DNA from: Plasmodium relictum
Lineage: Eukaryota > Apicomplexa > Aconoidasida > Haemosporida > Plasmodiidae
DNA: 64,000 bases
Direction of reading: 5' to 3'
NCBI RefSeq assembly: GCF_900005765.1
Contig: NC_041679.1
Coordinates: 186,001 to 250,000, forward strand
Shown: piece after piece, positions 10,657-23,330 of the stretch
Layout: every line of letters begins with the position of its first letter
Position numbering within the stretch: position 1 is the first letter of the stretch
Notes under the pieces: model-generated
Seen by the model: only the letters and a program-made list of their open reading frames with translations
Told to the model about the DNA's origin: nothing
The model's database searches: none
Position numbers and translations under genes: made by a program

Positions 10657-13600
10657 CTAATCTATAAATTTAGAAGAAAAAATCTTTTCATTTTTTTCCT
10701 CATTATTTAAAATGGAATTTGAAATAAAATCATTTTTATTTGTATGTGAATACTCAACTAGTTTACTTGTGTTTTTTACTGTATCTTCACTGAAGGAGTA
10801 TGCATTTATTTCATTTTTTAATTTTATATTCATATTATTTGAGTAATTTATAATTTGTGATATTGGATATGCGGTGTACTTGCTTATATTGGAACTGTTA
10901 GAAAAAAAATAATCAAATAAATTATTATTTTTATTATTGCTACTATTACTTGTATTACTAGAACCCTTTGCTATATTATTGAATTCATCATTTGTTTTCA
11001 TACTAAATGCGTTAAGTAATTTATATTCAATATCTTTTTTATCAAAAAAAACTTTTAATTCAATAATTGAACTCACTGGCTTATGATCACTTGAAAAAAA
11101 ATTATTATGTGTTTTATAATTTAGATATTTGAAATATATTTTATCATTATGATAAAAATCATTAAAATCATTATCATAATAATCAATATTTTTATTGATT
11201 TGGTTTTTTTTTTTATCTTTATTTTTCATAATTTCATTTCTTATATTTTTATTTTCATTTGAATCAACTGTTTCTTCAGTATTTTTGTTTCTTTTTTTTT
11301 CTAATTCAGACAAGTGTATTAATTTACCACTTACAAGTATTCTGTCACACCTTTAAAAAAAAAAAACATACATATATATTATAAAATTAAATATATACAC
11401 ATATATATAGAAGAAAAAAGGAAAAATGAAATTTTTTCATTATTTTTTTATATTAATACCAAGCAGGTGTTCTTCTTATATCATACATGTTAGAATTTTT
11501 TTTATATTTATATGTTGGATTAAATAATATAGGGTGTTCATAGAATAAACAAAATGGTAAAATGTTATATAATTTATTGTATATAAATTGATCATAATGT
11601 AATAGTTGGCTAACATTATTATTTTCAATTAATTTAATAACTTCTTCATGACTTTTATTTATTCGGAAATTGAAATCTCCACATGCAAAAAAATAATCAA
11701 AATTAAATAAATTATTTAATTCTTGATTTTGAAAGCTATTGTTTAAAATACTTTGCATTTGAGTATTTCTTTCAAAAATATTTGTTTGCCCTGACGCTAA
11801 ATGAATATTATTAAAACAGAAAGAATTGAAACCTAATCTAAATTTAATAGAAACACTTCCTTTATTACCAGTATTTCCTTTTAAACCAACTTTCACTTTG
11901 CAAACTTCAATTTCTCTTATATAATCAACTAAGCCTTCATCAATGAAAATAATTATAAATAAACCAATCATAGAAACTGACTTTAACTTCACATATTTAA
12001 ATTTTCTTAAGTTTAAAAAATATTTACTTGAAAAATCCTTTAAAAACATCTCAGTATTTTTTAAATTATTTGAATTATACAATGGATTACTATATTTTTG
12101 CATATCTTTATGCTTATTTGTGAAATCTTCCATTTTAAATGTAGCTTTTTGTGAATTTTGTGAATTCATATTAGAATTATTAAAAAAATTTTCATCACTA
12201 TTCTTTATGTGAAATAAATCATTTGTATTGTCATTACATTCAACAAAAATATCATCCATATTTTTAAAATGAAAATTATTTATACTATTATCTCTATTAT
12301 TATCATTATTATATGGTATGTTTTCATTATTGAAATTATTTATTTCTTCATTATCATTACTATTTTTGCTATTATTATATCCATTACTCTTTTCATTTTT
12401 AAGATTTCCATTTTTATTCAAATTAGGCATATCTTCATCAATTAAATTATAAAAGCATTCAAGTTTCCTTGAATTATCTAAATTTTTATTTGAATTATTT
12501 CCAAATTTATTTTGAAAAAAAACATTGATATTTGAATTTAGATTCATATCATTACTTTTTATTATATTTTCATTTAAAAAGCTATTATTGCTTTCTCTTA
12601 AACTTTCTGATACATTGATTTTATGAATTTTCTCATGAATATCATCACTATACATAATAGTTTCTGTTCTCTTATCTTTTTCTAAATTCTCGTTTTCATA
12701 AAATGTTTTTTCTTTATCTTTTTTCGGTTTATTCAATGAATTTTCTATAAAACTCGAATTAGATATTTTTCTTTCATTATTAACAACACTATTAAAAGAA
12801 ATATCTTCATCTAAATTATTAAAATAATCATTTAAAAAGTAATTTTTTGAAATATCTAATACAGAACTATTACTAAGTTTTTGCTTTTCATTATCTATTT
12901 TTTTTTTATTTTCATTAATCAAAGACTTTGGCTTATTTTCTTTTATAAATTGCTCTTTAACGTTTTCCAAATCATTTCTATAATTATTATATTTATGTAT
13001 CGTTTCTTCATTTATTTTTTTTGTATTATTATAATTATTAATAGAAGCTTCATGAAATGTATTCTTATCATACTTTTCATCAAATTTATTATGATAAGTC
13101 TCACCTTTATCATTATAGCTTTGGTTTATGTTATTATTATTCTTATTTTTAAAAAATAATTCTTTTTGTCTTTGAGATATTTCCATTAAAGATTGAGTAA
13201 GTTTTTGTTCAATTTTCTTTTCTTTAAATTTGTCCTTCATGTTCATTAGAACTCTAAACCCTGTTAATTCAACTACTTCTTGAAAACAAAATACATACAT
13301 GTCAATATATTCATTAATTTGATTCAACCAAGAAGAAATATCATTTAATTCATATAAATCACTACCACATAAGTTCCAGCTACCTACCCATAGTTTTATA
13401 ATTTTTTCTTCATAACCAGTATTAATGATTTTTTTTTTTGTAAAATTCTTTATATTTCTTGAATCATCATTTTCTATACCATAATTGTTTAAAAGATCAT
13501 CACTCATGTAATCATTGTGCACATTTCTATCTTGTATATCCGATTCACACATTTTTTTTTTATACAAATTATTCATATATAATACTTCATTTTTTTTTTT

Positions 13601-16600
13601 TTTATTATTGTTTTTCTTCTTTTTTTGATCCTGTAAACTATCTGTCGTTGTGCTATTAGTTTCATTAGTATTATTTAGCCTACTACTATTATTAGATTTT
13701 GAATAACTATCACTTATGTTTTTATTTTTTAGTTCTACTTTTTCCTTTCTTTTATGATCACTTGAATATTCTTCTTCTAACTCTTCATCACTACTATCAC
13801 TCATTTGTGTATCTTTTTTCTCTTCATCTTCATCATTTTGAATGTCTTCAAGAACATAATTATTATCTATTTCTTCTTCCGTTTTTTCTATATCTTTATT
13901 ATTCTCTCTTACTTCATCACATTCTTCTTCTTTCTTCTTTTTCTTTTCTAATTTTTTTTCTATATATTTATATTCTTTTTCTTTTATGTAATTATCATTT
14001 CCCTTTTCTATAACTTCTTCCTTGCAGTTATTACCATTGTTATTATTTTTAATAATATTATGATTAAATAAATGCTTCTTTCTTTTTAATTTTTCTATTT
14101 CCTGCTCATATAAATATTTCTTGTGCCTTATTTTACCATCCGTTTCATTTGTTATTATTTGGTTATCACATTTTCTATAGTTACTATTACGGTGTAAATT
14201 GTGATGAGAATAAAAATAGGCCTGTTTACTTTTTAAATCATAATATCTTTCATTTTTTGAATATTTGTTATAATTTAACATATAATTAAAATCTTCAACA
14301 ATAAAATCCTTTTTCTTATTATATTTACCACTACACAAAATAATATCAATACATTCTTGCCTAAAATTGTCTTCAAAATTATTCTGATAAAATCGTTCAA
14401 TTGATTTAATTGCATGATCAATATTAGTGCTTAATGATGATCTTCCTACATTAATTTGCGATGAAAAAACACTACCTGTTCCTGTGTAATGTGTACTTAT
14501 AATATCTCCATTTTCTACCCACATTTTTTTAAATAAATGTTTAAATATACGTATATATTCTTCTAATTGATCATTTCTTTTTTTTTCTTCTCTTTCGTTT
14601 TTTTCATAATTGTATTTTCTCTCTTCATTATTTTCTATTTCCATTTCACCTAATTCTTCGTCATCCTCTCCACTTTTTTCGTTTAATTTCTTTTTGTTTT
14701 GTAGATAATAGAAATCATCAAATACACTTTTATTATTAAATTCATAATTTTTATTTAATACATACTTATCAGATAAATCTAGCATATAGTTTTCTGTTGG
14801 TAAAGTTGTTAAAATTGTAATGTTGTTTTTATTAAACATACTATTCACATTCTTATAAAAACATAAATACGACTTTTTAACAGGGTTCAAAAACATTTCA
14901 TTTTTAGAAATATGTAATATATATAAGATAAAATATAAGGCATAGTAATACTGAAATACATTTGTTCTATCTAAACAATCTAAACAATTTGTTCTAAATA
15001 CACCATTTTGAAAGTTATAAGAATTATTTATGTTAACAGAATTTTCATTATTTCTTAATGGTTCTATGAAAAAAGAAACATTTTTAATTTCTTTAAGTAG
15101 TATTTTATTAATAAAATCATTCATTGCATCTTCAAAGCCTTTATTTTTAACAGATATGTGAAAATCGTATTCTATATAATTTATGAAATCTTTTTCTTTA
15201 TAATATTTATCTTTTTTAATATAATTTATCAACTCGACCATTTTTTTTGTTAATTTCTTTTCATTACTTTTGCTTTGGCTTAATAAATTTATATAATATA
15301 TATTATTTCCATAGTTATTAATTAATTTCTTATTATGCTCTTTAAACGCTTTTATACTTAATAATGATGATCTCTGAATATTTACGTGAGAAGACATCGA
15401 ATGTTGTTTCCAGAATAGAGGAATAGATCCTCTTATTTGAACTAAAGAAATCATTCTATTTTCAAAAATATTACTATTATTATTATTATTATTATTATTA
15501 ATACTATTATTACTATTATTGCTATTATTATTATTATTATAATTATTACTATTACTATTGTCATTGTTAATATTATTAAAATTATTATTATTATTAACAC
15601 TTCCAATAACGTTTTTTTTTTCAATTTTATTACTAGATGAAGAGCTACCACCAATGAAAGAGTTTTGCTTCTTTTCATTTTTTTCAATAAAAGTTTTTAA
15701 GTTTTTCTTTTTTAATTCATTTGAATTTAAAGGGAAGTTATTAGTTTGATCAAATCTATCTGAAAAATTGATATTTTTATTACTTATCCTAACAATCTGT
15801 TCTGTTTCCACATAATTAGCTACATATCCATCGTCATTTATTCCTCTTTTGTTAAATCTTGTACCACCTAAAACTGCTGACCTTCTACTTATTAATAATA
15901 ATTCTAAACATTTCTTATTTATCTCTATTGATGTATAGGAAATATATCCTTGAATTAATGAGCAAAACCAATTATCATCTATTTTACTTTTATTTTTCAT
16001 TTTTTTTATCATTTGATAATTCCACATAAATTTTTTTTCACACATATTTAATAAAGATTTTCTTCTATTAGATGAAGAGGATAATGGCTCAACTTCTTTT
16101 TCTTCAATATTTTTTTTCATTTTATTTTGAATGCTTTGTGTTAAATCAAAATCATAAGAATAGTACATATGAACTGTTAGTAATTTTTGAATAGTTTTCA
16201 ATATTTTATGTATATCCATTTTGGAATTCAACTTTTTTTCTTCATTTTTGATATTTTCATCATTTGAATGTTTAAAATGGGAAGGATATGAACACTTATC
16301 TTCGTTTTTTGTATTATTTTCTTGTAATGTAACATTTTTTTTAACATTAAAATATGTATTATTAATTATATTTTTTATATTATTATCATTTTTATGTACT
16401 AAATTCTTCGATTCATCTTTTTTATTATTTTCTGATGAATTGTCTCGTGATTTTTTACTATCAGAGCTTTTTTTCGTCGAATCATTTGCTGAATTTTCTT
16501 TACTTTTATAATTACATAAAATTTCTTTTAAATTATATTCATTTTCTTGATTTGTGTATATATCCTTATTATAATTATAACAGTTATTATCTGTATGATC

Positions 16601-17995
16601 CTTATAAGAATTTTGATAAATATCTTTATTATTTATGTAAGCTCTGTCCATCCCTAACTTATACTGATTCTTTTCGTCGTATAATAAATTATTTACTTCA
16701 TCATCTTTTTTACTCATTTCTTTTAGATATATTGGTGATTTTTCATTTTCATTTTCATTTCTATGATTATAAAACATATTATCAATTAATTTAACGTTTC
16801 CTTTTGACGAATTGATAGTATTTTTATCATTATCCCCATTACCCATACATGCATTATGAATTGGGTTATTTGTTTTATTATTATTAATAATTATATTACT
16901 TTTAGATATATATTCTTCTTTGTCATTTATAAAATTCATTATTATGTCATTTTCATCAATAGTTGAAGAATTTGTATTTGCTTCATTTTCTTTTCTGTGC
17001 TTATTAATACATGCTACTTTACCATTATTATTATTAAATTTGTTCTCTTTACATACTCTTGAATTTGATTTTTCATTTTCATTTATACTTTTACTTTCAT
17101 AATTGGTTATATCTGAAATTATATTTAATATATTTTTGTGATTAAACTGATTAGTTAACCACTTCTTCGCACTGTTAAAAGTAAGGATTTTTTTATTTTT
17201 TTCTTCTTTCTTGTTATTCTTATAATTACCATTTTTATTCTTATATTCAATATTTTCGGTCATTTCAATATCGTTAGAATTTTTATTCTTTTTAACGGTA
17301 TCATTTTCTAAATTATTAGTTTTATTTGAAAAATTTTTATTGTAAAAAGTTTCTTCTTTTATTTTATAAGAATTATCCATATCATTACTAGAACTATAAG
17401 CATCAACAGAAATATCATTGAATGTGTTTCCTAATTTATCTATGTTATTATTTTCTTTTGACTGTAAAATATTATTATTATACACTAAATTAAATGAATT
17501 ATCTATAATCTCAAAATTTTTATTTATATTTTCATTATTTTTGAAATTTACTATAAAAAAATTAGTTGAATTATCATCTATATTTAAAGAATTATTTATT
17601 ACACTATTCATTGAAACTATATTGATATTATAAGGAACAAAATGTACTTTTTCAATTTTATAAATGCTCCTGTATTTATTTAAATAAAAAAATTTACTTA
17701 ACAATCTCCATTTTTCAACAACAAATAAAAATAATTCATTTTTAATTTCTATACTACCAATGATATTATCAATGATTAATTCATTCAGCGTACTACCAAA
17801 TTTTCTACTTTTCTTTCTAATTTTGTCTTTATTTATTAATTTTTCTGAGCATTTCCCATTTTTTCTGTATATATACAAAGATGGAACTTTAATTTTATCA
17901 TTTTTATTATCTTTTAAATTCTTTATATAAATTATTTTAAATACTTTTTCATAAACTATTAATAAATATCTTCCTTCTGTATTATAAGCATTCAT
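10657..17995 (-). CDS. SAC domain plus inositol polyphosphate 5-phosphatase (synaptojanin-like), two exons
   Basis: Predicted phosphoinositide phosphatase with the domain order of synaptojanins (SAC, then 5-phosphatase), 2,409 residues. Exon 1 is 11460-17995 and exon 2 is 10657-11350. The 109-nt GT-AG intron splits the Trp codon of the signature PAWCDRIL, and joining restores it exactly. SAC part: an N-terminal strand region (about 70-125), RRSAVLGGTRFNKRG with GYVANYVETEQ (about 700), QIRGSIPLFW (about 860), and the CX5R catalytic loop CLDCLDR (about 1003). 5-phosphatase part: VGSWNLCGS (about 1535), FCFQEV, GNTGNKGSVSI, HLASGQ, CGDFNFRI (about 2100), NPTYKY, PAWCDRIL (2177-2184) and SDHKP (about 2266). 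All catalytic motifs are intact. Very long Asn/Lys-rich inserts sit inside and between the domains. Likely acts on PI(4,5)P2 and monophosphoinositides at membranes; substrate range is inferred from family. Confidence 0.93.
15459..15600 (-). repeat. Asn-coding trinucleotide repeat
   Basis: Imperfect ATT/ACT/GTT repeats on the plus strand code for an Asn/Ser-rich stretch (about residues 798-845) inside the SAC/5-phosphatase protein. This is typical Plasmodium low complexity. It opens spurious Ile/Leu-rich frames on both strands. Confidence 0.8.
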
Positions 17996-20294
17996 CAGTA
18001 TTTATATATATAAAAATGGAAAAAAAAAAATAAAATAAAAAAAGAATTAAGTTTATATAATATTCATTTTTTTTTGTGTGTACAATACACATGAAAAAAT
18101 TGAAAAATAAAATAAGAAAAAAAAAAAAAATTCTACTCTATATAAAGTACAATTTTATTTAAAAATAAATTATTTCCATTAAATATATATATATATATAT
18201 ATATAAAAGATTTTATGATTTTTATAATGTTATATCATTTTATATTATTGTAAATTAATATAAATACAATGAATATTCTTATTATTTATTAAAAAAGCAA
18301 TTTACTATATATAGTGTTAAATATTTTAATATACAATAAGACATTTTATTTTTTATATTTTATTTATTTTTTTTTTTTATAGTTATATTTATTTTAAATA
18401 TAAACATTTAAAAGAAATAATATTTCAAACAATATATTTGTAATTAAATAGTTTTACTTGTTTCAAAAATATATGTTTATATAAATAAAAACAGAAAAAA
18501 ACAAAAAAAAAATGTATACATTAATAAAACTTTAAGGATAATATATTTAAAGGAAGATAATTAAAATAACAAAATTATAAAAATTGTGTAAATTAAAAAG
18601 TATTAAAAAAAATATACTTAATATTAGTAATTTGTAGAGAAAAATTATCTTTTTACTCTATTTAAAATTTTTTTTTTTTTTTTTTTCGTCTATTTACATT
18701 TGAAAAATTTTAGAAAAAATAAAAAATTTCTAATTAGCTACAAATTTATATTGAAATGTGTAAAACTATTTATTTTATTTATAAAAAAAATAAAATAATA
18801 AAAATGTAATAATTTCAATTACTTGAATTCTTTTTTTTTTTTTTATTCTTTCTTTTTTTAAAAAATTTAAATTTCATCATTTATGTTTTTTTTTTTTAAT
18901 ACTTTTTTTATAACTTTTTAATGTATCCAATGCACTTACAATAGAAATGAAGCTCAGTACTGTATTTGTTTATATAAGAAAAACAAAATATATATAGTTA
19001 AATTTTCTTATTTATTAGAACAATTTAGCGCGTTTTTTATTTTACTTTTTCTTTTTTTTCTTTCTTTTATTTTTTTTTTTTTTTTACAATAATAAAATTA
19101 TCCTTGATAGTTTTAAGTAAAACGAAGTTCAAAAAAAAGGAGAAATAATGAAGTTACATTTTAAGATTTTTTTTGAATTACAACACTTTAAAATTAAAAA
19201 TTAATTATTATATTTCTTAATTTTCCATCAGTTTATTTTATCTTAAATTATATTAACTCATATTTTACTTTTATTTATTTATTTTTTTATATTTTAAGGA
19301 ATCATAAAAGATGTATAATTTTTTTCTCTATACTCTTAAAATATTTTATATAAAATCATTTTTCTTTTTTTAAAATAGGTAATAAGGTTTAACAGCGTTT
19401 TTTTTATACACAACTATATCATATACATGAATGAAAAAAATAAATATATTAGTTAATCAAATTTATTTAATTGTTTGAGCTAAAAAAATTCATACTTCTA
19501 TATGACTAATAATAAAAAAGCGCTCTGCGCTTTACAGAAATGAATAATAGAAAAGTATTAATGAAAAAAATAATAGTAAATTCTTTGATAGGAATAGAAA
19601 CATTAAAATATTTTTAAAATCAGTGTTTAGTAAAATTTTCTTTCCTTTTTACTTGTTTAAATCTTTAAAATTCTTATTTAAAAAGACAATATAAATATAT
19701 ATACATATATATTCTTATATTCAGATAAAAAAAAAAAAAAAATAATAATAACAGCTATGATATACTGTAATTTAGATAAATGAAAAAGAATTGTTCTTTG
19801 AAAAATTGCTTTTATTTTTCTTTTCTTTAATTTTATTTATTTATTTCTTATTTCTTATTTTTTTCATTGATTTGAAAATTTTGTTAAGAGTTATAATTAT
19901 ATCTTTTAAAGGAAATAAAATGTAATTATTCAAAATTTTGAAAAATAGTCGTTTTTATCTCTATACAAAATTTATAATTTATTATAAAACAGATAATCTG
20001 AAATAATGAAAATAAATTCAAAATATTATAAATGTTACATTTTGTATAGCAGCATAAGATATTCATTATATAAAATAAAAGATGAATATGTTACATCTTA
20101 ATTTAAACAAAGATATGAGAAAAACAAATAAAAAAAATATGCTTAAACTTTTTTACAAATTATAAAGTAGTTAAAAAAAAAAAATAAAATAAAACAATAA
20201 ATATATAAAAAATAAAGAAGTGGAAAAAGAAAAAGAAAAGGAAAATATAAAAAAACATGAATTCATATAACATATAAATTCAAAATTTTATTTA
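17996..20294. other. Intergenic, 2.3 kb
   Basis: Upstream of the SAC/5-phosphatase gene and downstream of the helicase gene. It contains (AT)n at about 18186-18206 and many T-tracts. Three small GC-richer patches lie near 18920-18970, 19025-19035 and 19517-19533. The last is a perfect 7-bp GC-rich hairpin, listed separately. No coding exon was found. Confidence 0.55.
19517..19533. other. GC-rich perfect hairpin in AT-rich intergenic DNA
   Basis: AAAGCGC-TCT-GCGCTTT: a 7-bp stem with a 3-nt loop, immediately followed by ACAGAAA. The local GC content is far above the surroundings. It could be part of a small structured RNA or only chance. Not assigned to any family. Confidence 0.35.
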
Positions 20295-23200
20295 TTAAAA
20301 ATAAGTTTTTTTTTGATACTTCTTTTCTTTTATTTTTGCTTCTTCTTCATATGTAGGCATATTATCTAAAACGATAGTGTCTTCTTCGTATTTTATTTCT
20401 TCTTGATTTTTCTTCCTTTTAGTTTTTCTCTTTTTTGCTAAAATTTGCAGTGAACCATCATTTAGTTTATTCATAGAATTGTATTCATTACTATCATATA
20501 TTTCTGCTTTTCTATTTGGATATCTTGGTATTTTCTCATGAGGTTTTAGTATTCCCTTTTTTATTAATCTTTTTCGTTCAATATCCATTTTATGATAAAA
20601 ATATAACTTCTTTGAGAGTATTTTATTTTTCTTACTTAGACAATTTCTTCTAGGAGATATTTTCATTGCTTTTCTTCCTCCTTTCTTTTGGAATTTTTTT
20701 TTTTTTTTTATAATATCATAATAATTACTTTGTAATTTTAGCATTTTACTAACTTTTTTATTCAAATTTTGAAATATTATTTGTTTTTTATCAACTGCTC
20801 TTTCTATTATGTTATTAACTAAATTGGCGTTCTTTTTATTAAAAAAAGTTGTCAAAGAATTATTTGTATTATTTGAATTATAAGTGACTTTGCTTGATTT
20901 ATAAATGTAATCATTTATATTATTACTAATATCATAGTTAATTATTTGAGTATTTTCAAATTGAACTCCCCTACTCAATATATTTGTACATATTAAAATA
21001 TTTGTTTTTTTTTTTTTGAATTCTCTATAATTCCTAGTTCTTTCTTTATAATTCATTTCATTATGAATATAACTCACATTGTATTTTAATTCTGACAAAA
21101 TATTTTTTAAATTTATGACACTCTTTCTGGTATTACAGAATATCACATATCTATTTAAAAAGTGAGAATGATTAGTAACTTTATACTTGTTTACTTCTTT
21201 ATTATCAAGCATTTCAAGTAATAAAGAAACTTTTTCTTTATTTTTGCTATTAATAAAAACATGTTTAATGTAATTATTAACATTGTGACTGTTGATGTTT
21301 ATTATTTGTTGGATATATTTGCTTTTTATATTATTATTTAAAAACTCACTAATTGCAAAAGTTTTAGTAGGTGATACAAATATTGTTATTGGTATGTTTG
21401 AATTTAATGTATTTCTTACATTTTCTGTAGTGTTAATTTTTTTTATATTGCTGTCTTCATTATTATTAGTGTTATTTTTAAAATCGAAATTTTCTAAATT
21501 ACTTATATGTTCTTTATTTTTTTTTTTTTCTGAACTACTTGCATTCTGATTTTTAGTTGTATTTTTAAAGTTACTTGTTATGTAATCATTATTATTCGTT
21601 ATTTCTTTATTATTTATACTTTTATTACAATTATTGTTCATTTCATAATTATTATCAATCGTTTCATTATGATTTCTATTACTATCCATTTTCTCTTCTA
21701 AATATGTGTCGCTTTCCTTTTGTTTTAAAATATCTGTATGAATATTTTTTTTTTTATATAAGTTATTACTCTTCATATTTTCTATTTCTTCATTTTCTAT
21801 TTCATTTGCTTTCTTTTTATTCTCTTCTTGATTATCTATACCAATGTGTTCATACTCAGTATCATTATTAGACATATCTCCGTGAAAGTAATACATATTA
21901 GTATAATTTTTTATATGATTAAATATTAGTTGTAATTTTTTTTCATTAAAAGGGTTACATAATGTTTCGGCTTCTTCTATAACAATATATTTTAAAAATT
22001 TAAAATTATATAAATGTTTGTTTTTATAATTTTCCACTTTTTCAAAAACTTTATCAGGTGTTCCTATTAAAATATCAATGTTATAGTTTATTATGTTATT
22101 GCTATTTTTTTTCCTTCTTTTTATTTTCTCTAAGATATCACATGTATTTAAAAATCCGTTACTTCTTGTACTCCTATCATCGATATCTTCTGAATTATAT
22201 TTATCATTATTATTATTACCTAAAAATAATTCCATATGATGTTTTTTAATTGATTTTTTTTTATTTAAATAACCCCCACTTAATAATTCAATATTTATAT
22301 CAAATTTTTTCAAAAAAGAAAAAAGTTCAAAAGCTGATTCTCTTGTATTAGTCAATATAATAGCATAAGGAAAAAAAATATTTTTTTTATGTTTTAAACA
22401 GTTAAGTTTATTATTTTTTTTACTTTTAAAATAACTATTAGTATTATAATTATTATATTTTCTTATACTTATATATCTATTATTTATTTTATATTTTTCA
22501 TATGATATATCAAAAAACATATTTTCTTTATTTTTAAGAAATCGTAATCTTTCCTTTTTACGAAAAATTTTATTTCGAAACTTCTTATAATTATATTTAT
22601 TTAAAAAGTTGTAAAAGTTCAATAAATTTTTCATTATTTTTTCATTATTCAAATAAAAATTATGAAGAATAGGAAGAAAATAACTTAATGTTTTCCCACT
22701 ATTATCTGGACTAATAATCAAGTACACATCATTAAAACACTTTTGTTCATCAATATAAAATTCTTCTTTTTTATTTGTACATTCTCCTACATTATTATCA
22801 AAAAATTTGTACTTACTAACATCATAAAAATTATTTTTAATATTTAAATCATTTTTTAAATACGTATTAATGTTTATTTTATTCTTTAGTATATCATTGT
22901 AGATACTTTCATAGTTAATTATTTTATTAGATTCTACGCTAGCCTTTTTTTTGAAATTTAACAATAATGGTATCGTATTTTTTTGAATTTGTGTTGGGTT
23001 AAAAATTTTTAATTCATTCAATTTTAAATATATATCTGTTTTAAAATTATATTCTAAAAAACTAGTTTTTTGTAATTCTTCTTTTAATGACTTTTTATCG
23101 TTTTTTTTTCGTTCATTTATACTTTCTTTATTTTTTACGTTTCCTAAAAATCCAATCTTGTGTAAATCCTTTAAATAATTATGGTCATTTTCTATGTTTT

Positions 23201-23330
23201 CACTTACATTTCTATCATATCCTTTATCTTTATCTTTTATTATTGTAATGCTGTAAAATCTCTTCTTTGAAATGTTACGAAATACTATTTTCTGTTTACT
23301 CACTAAAATGTGAACAAAAAATTTTATCAT
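20295..23330 (-). CDS. Degenerate DEAD-box RNA helicase, probably organellar
   Basis: A single exon of 1,011 residues. The N-terminus is basic, hydrophobic and free of acidic residues for 32 residues (starts MIKFFVHILVSK), resembling a mitochondrial presequence. Helicase motifs in order: Q motif NPTQIQ (111-116); motif I SPDNSGKT (207-214), keeping GKT; Ia-like LTNTRESA (about 326-333); SGG (351-353); Ib TPDK (424-427). Motif II reads EEAE (452-455) instead of DEAD. A motif III-like region FVSPT and motif IV FCNTRKS follow, then motif V ILSRGVQFENTQIINYD. After motif V the expected HRxGRxGR is replaced by YIYKSSKVTY. Long Asn/Lys inserts separate the blocks. The C-terminus is highly basic. 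The fold assignment is solid. Whether it still hydrolyses ATP or unwinds RNA is doubtful because motifs II and VI are altered. Confidence 0.85.
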   Translation of the reverse strand: MIKFFVHILVSKQKIVFRNISKKRFYSITIIKDKDKGYDRNVSENIENDHNYLKDLHKIGFLGNVKNKESINERKKNDKKSLKEELQKTSFLEYNFKTDIYLKLNELKIFNPTQIQKNTIPLLLNFKKKASVESNKIINYESIYNDILKNKININTYLKNDLNIKNNFYDVSKYKFFDNNVGECTNKKEEFYIDEQKCFNDVYLIISPDNSGKTLSYFLPILHNFYLNNEKIMKNLLNFYNFLNKYNYKKFRNKIFRKKERLRFLKNKENMFFDISYEKYKINNRYISIRKYNNYNTNSYFKSKKNNKLNCLKHKKNIFFPYAIILTNTRESAFELFSFLKKFDINIELLSGGYLNKKKSIKKHHMELFLGNNNNDKYNSEDIDDRSTRSNGFLNTCDILEKIKRRKKNSNNIINYNIDILIGTPDKVFEKVENYKNKHLYNFKFLKYIVIEEAETLCNPFNEKKLQLIFNHIKNYTNMYYFHGDMSNNDTEYEHIGIDNQEENKKKANEIENEEIENMKSNNLYKKKNIHTDILKQKESDTYLEEKMDSNRNHNETIDNNYEMNNNCNKSINNKEITNNNDYITSNFKNTTKNQNASSSEKKKNKEHISNLENFDFKNNTNNNEDSNIKKINTTENVRNTLNSNIPITIFVSPTKTFAISEFLNNNIKSKYIQQIININSHNVNNYIKHVFINSKNKEKVSLLLEMLDNKEVNKYKVTNHSHFLNRYVIFCNTRKSVINLKNILSELKYNVSYIHNEMNYKERTRNYREFKKKKTNILICTNILSRGVQFENTQIINYDISNNINDYIYKSSKVTYNSNNTNNSLTTFFNKKNANLVNNIIERAVDKKQIIFQNLNKKVSKMLKLQSNYYDIIKKKKKFQKKGGRKAMKISPRRNCLSKKNKILSKKLYFYHKMDIERKRLIKKGILKPHEKIPRYPNRKAEIYDSNEYNSMNKLNDGSLQILAKKRKTKRKKNQEEIKYEEDTIVLDNMPTYEEEAKIKEKKYQKKTYF

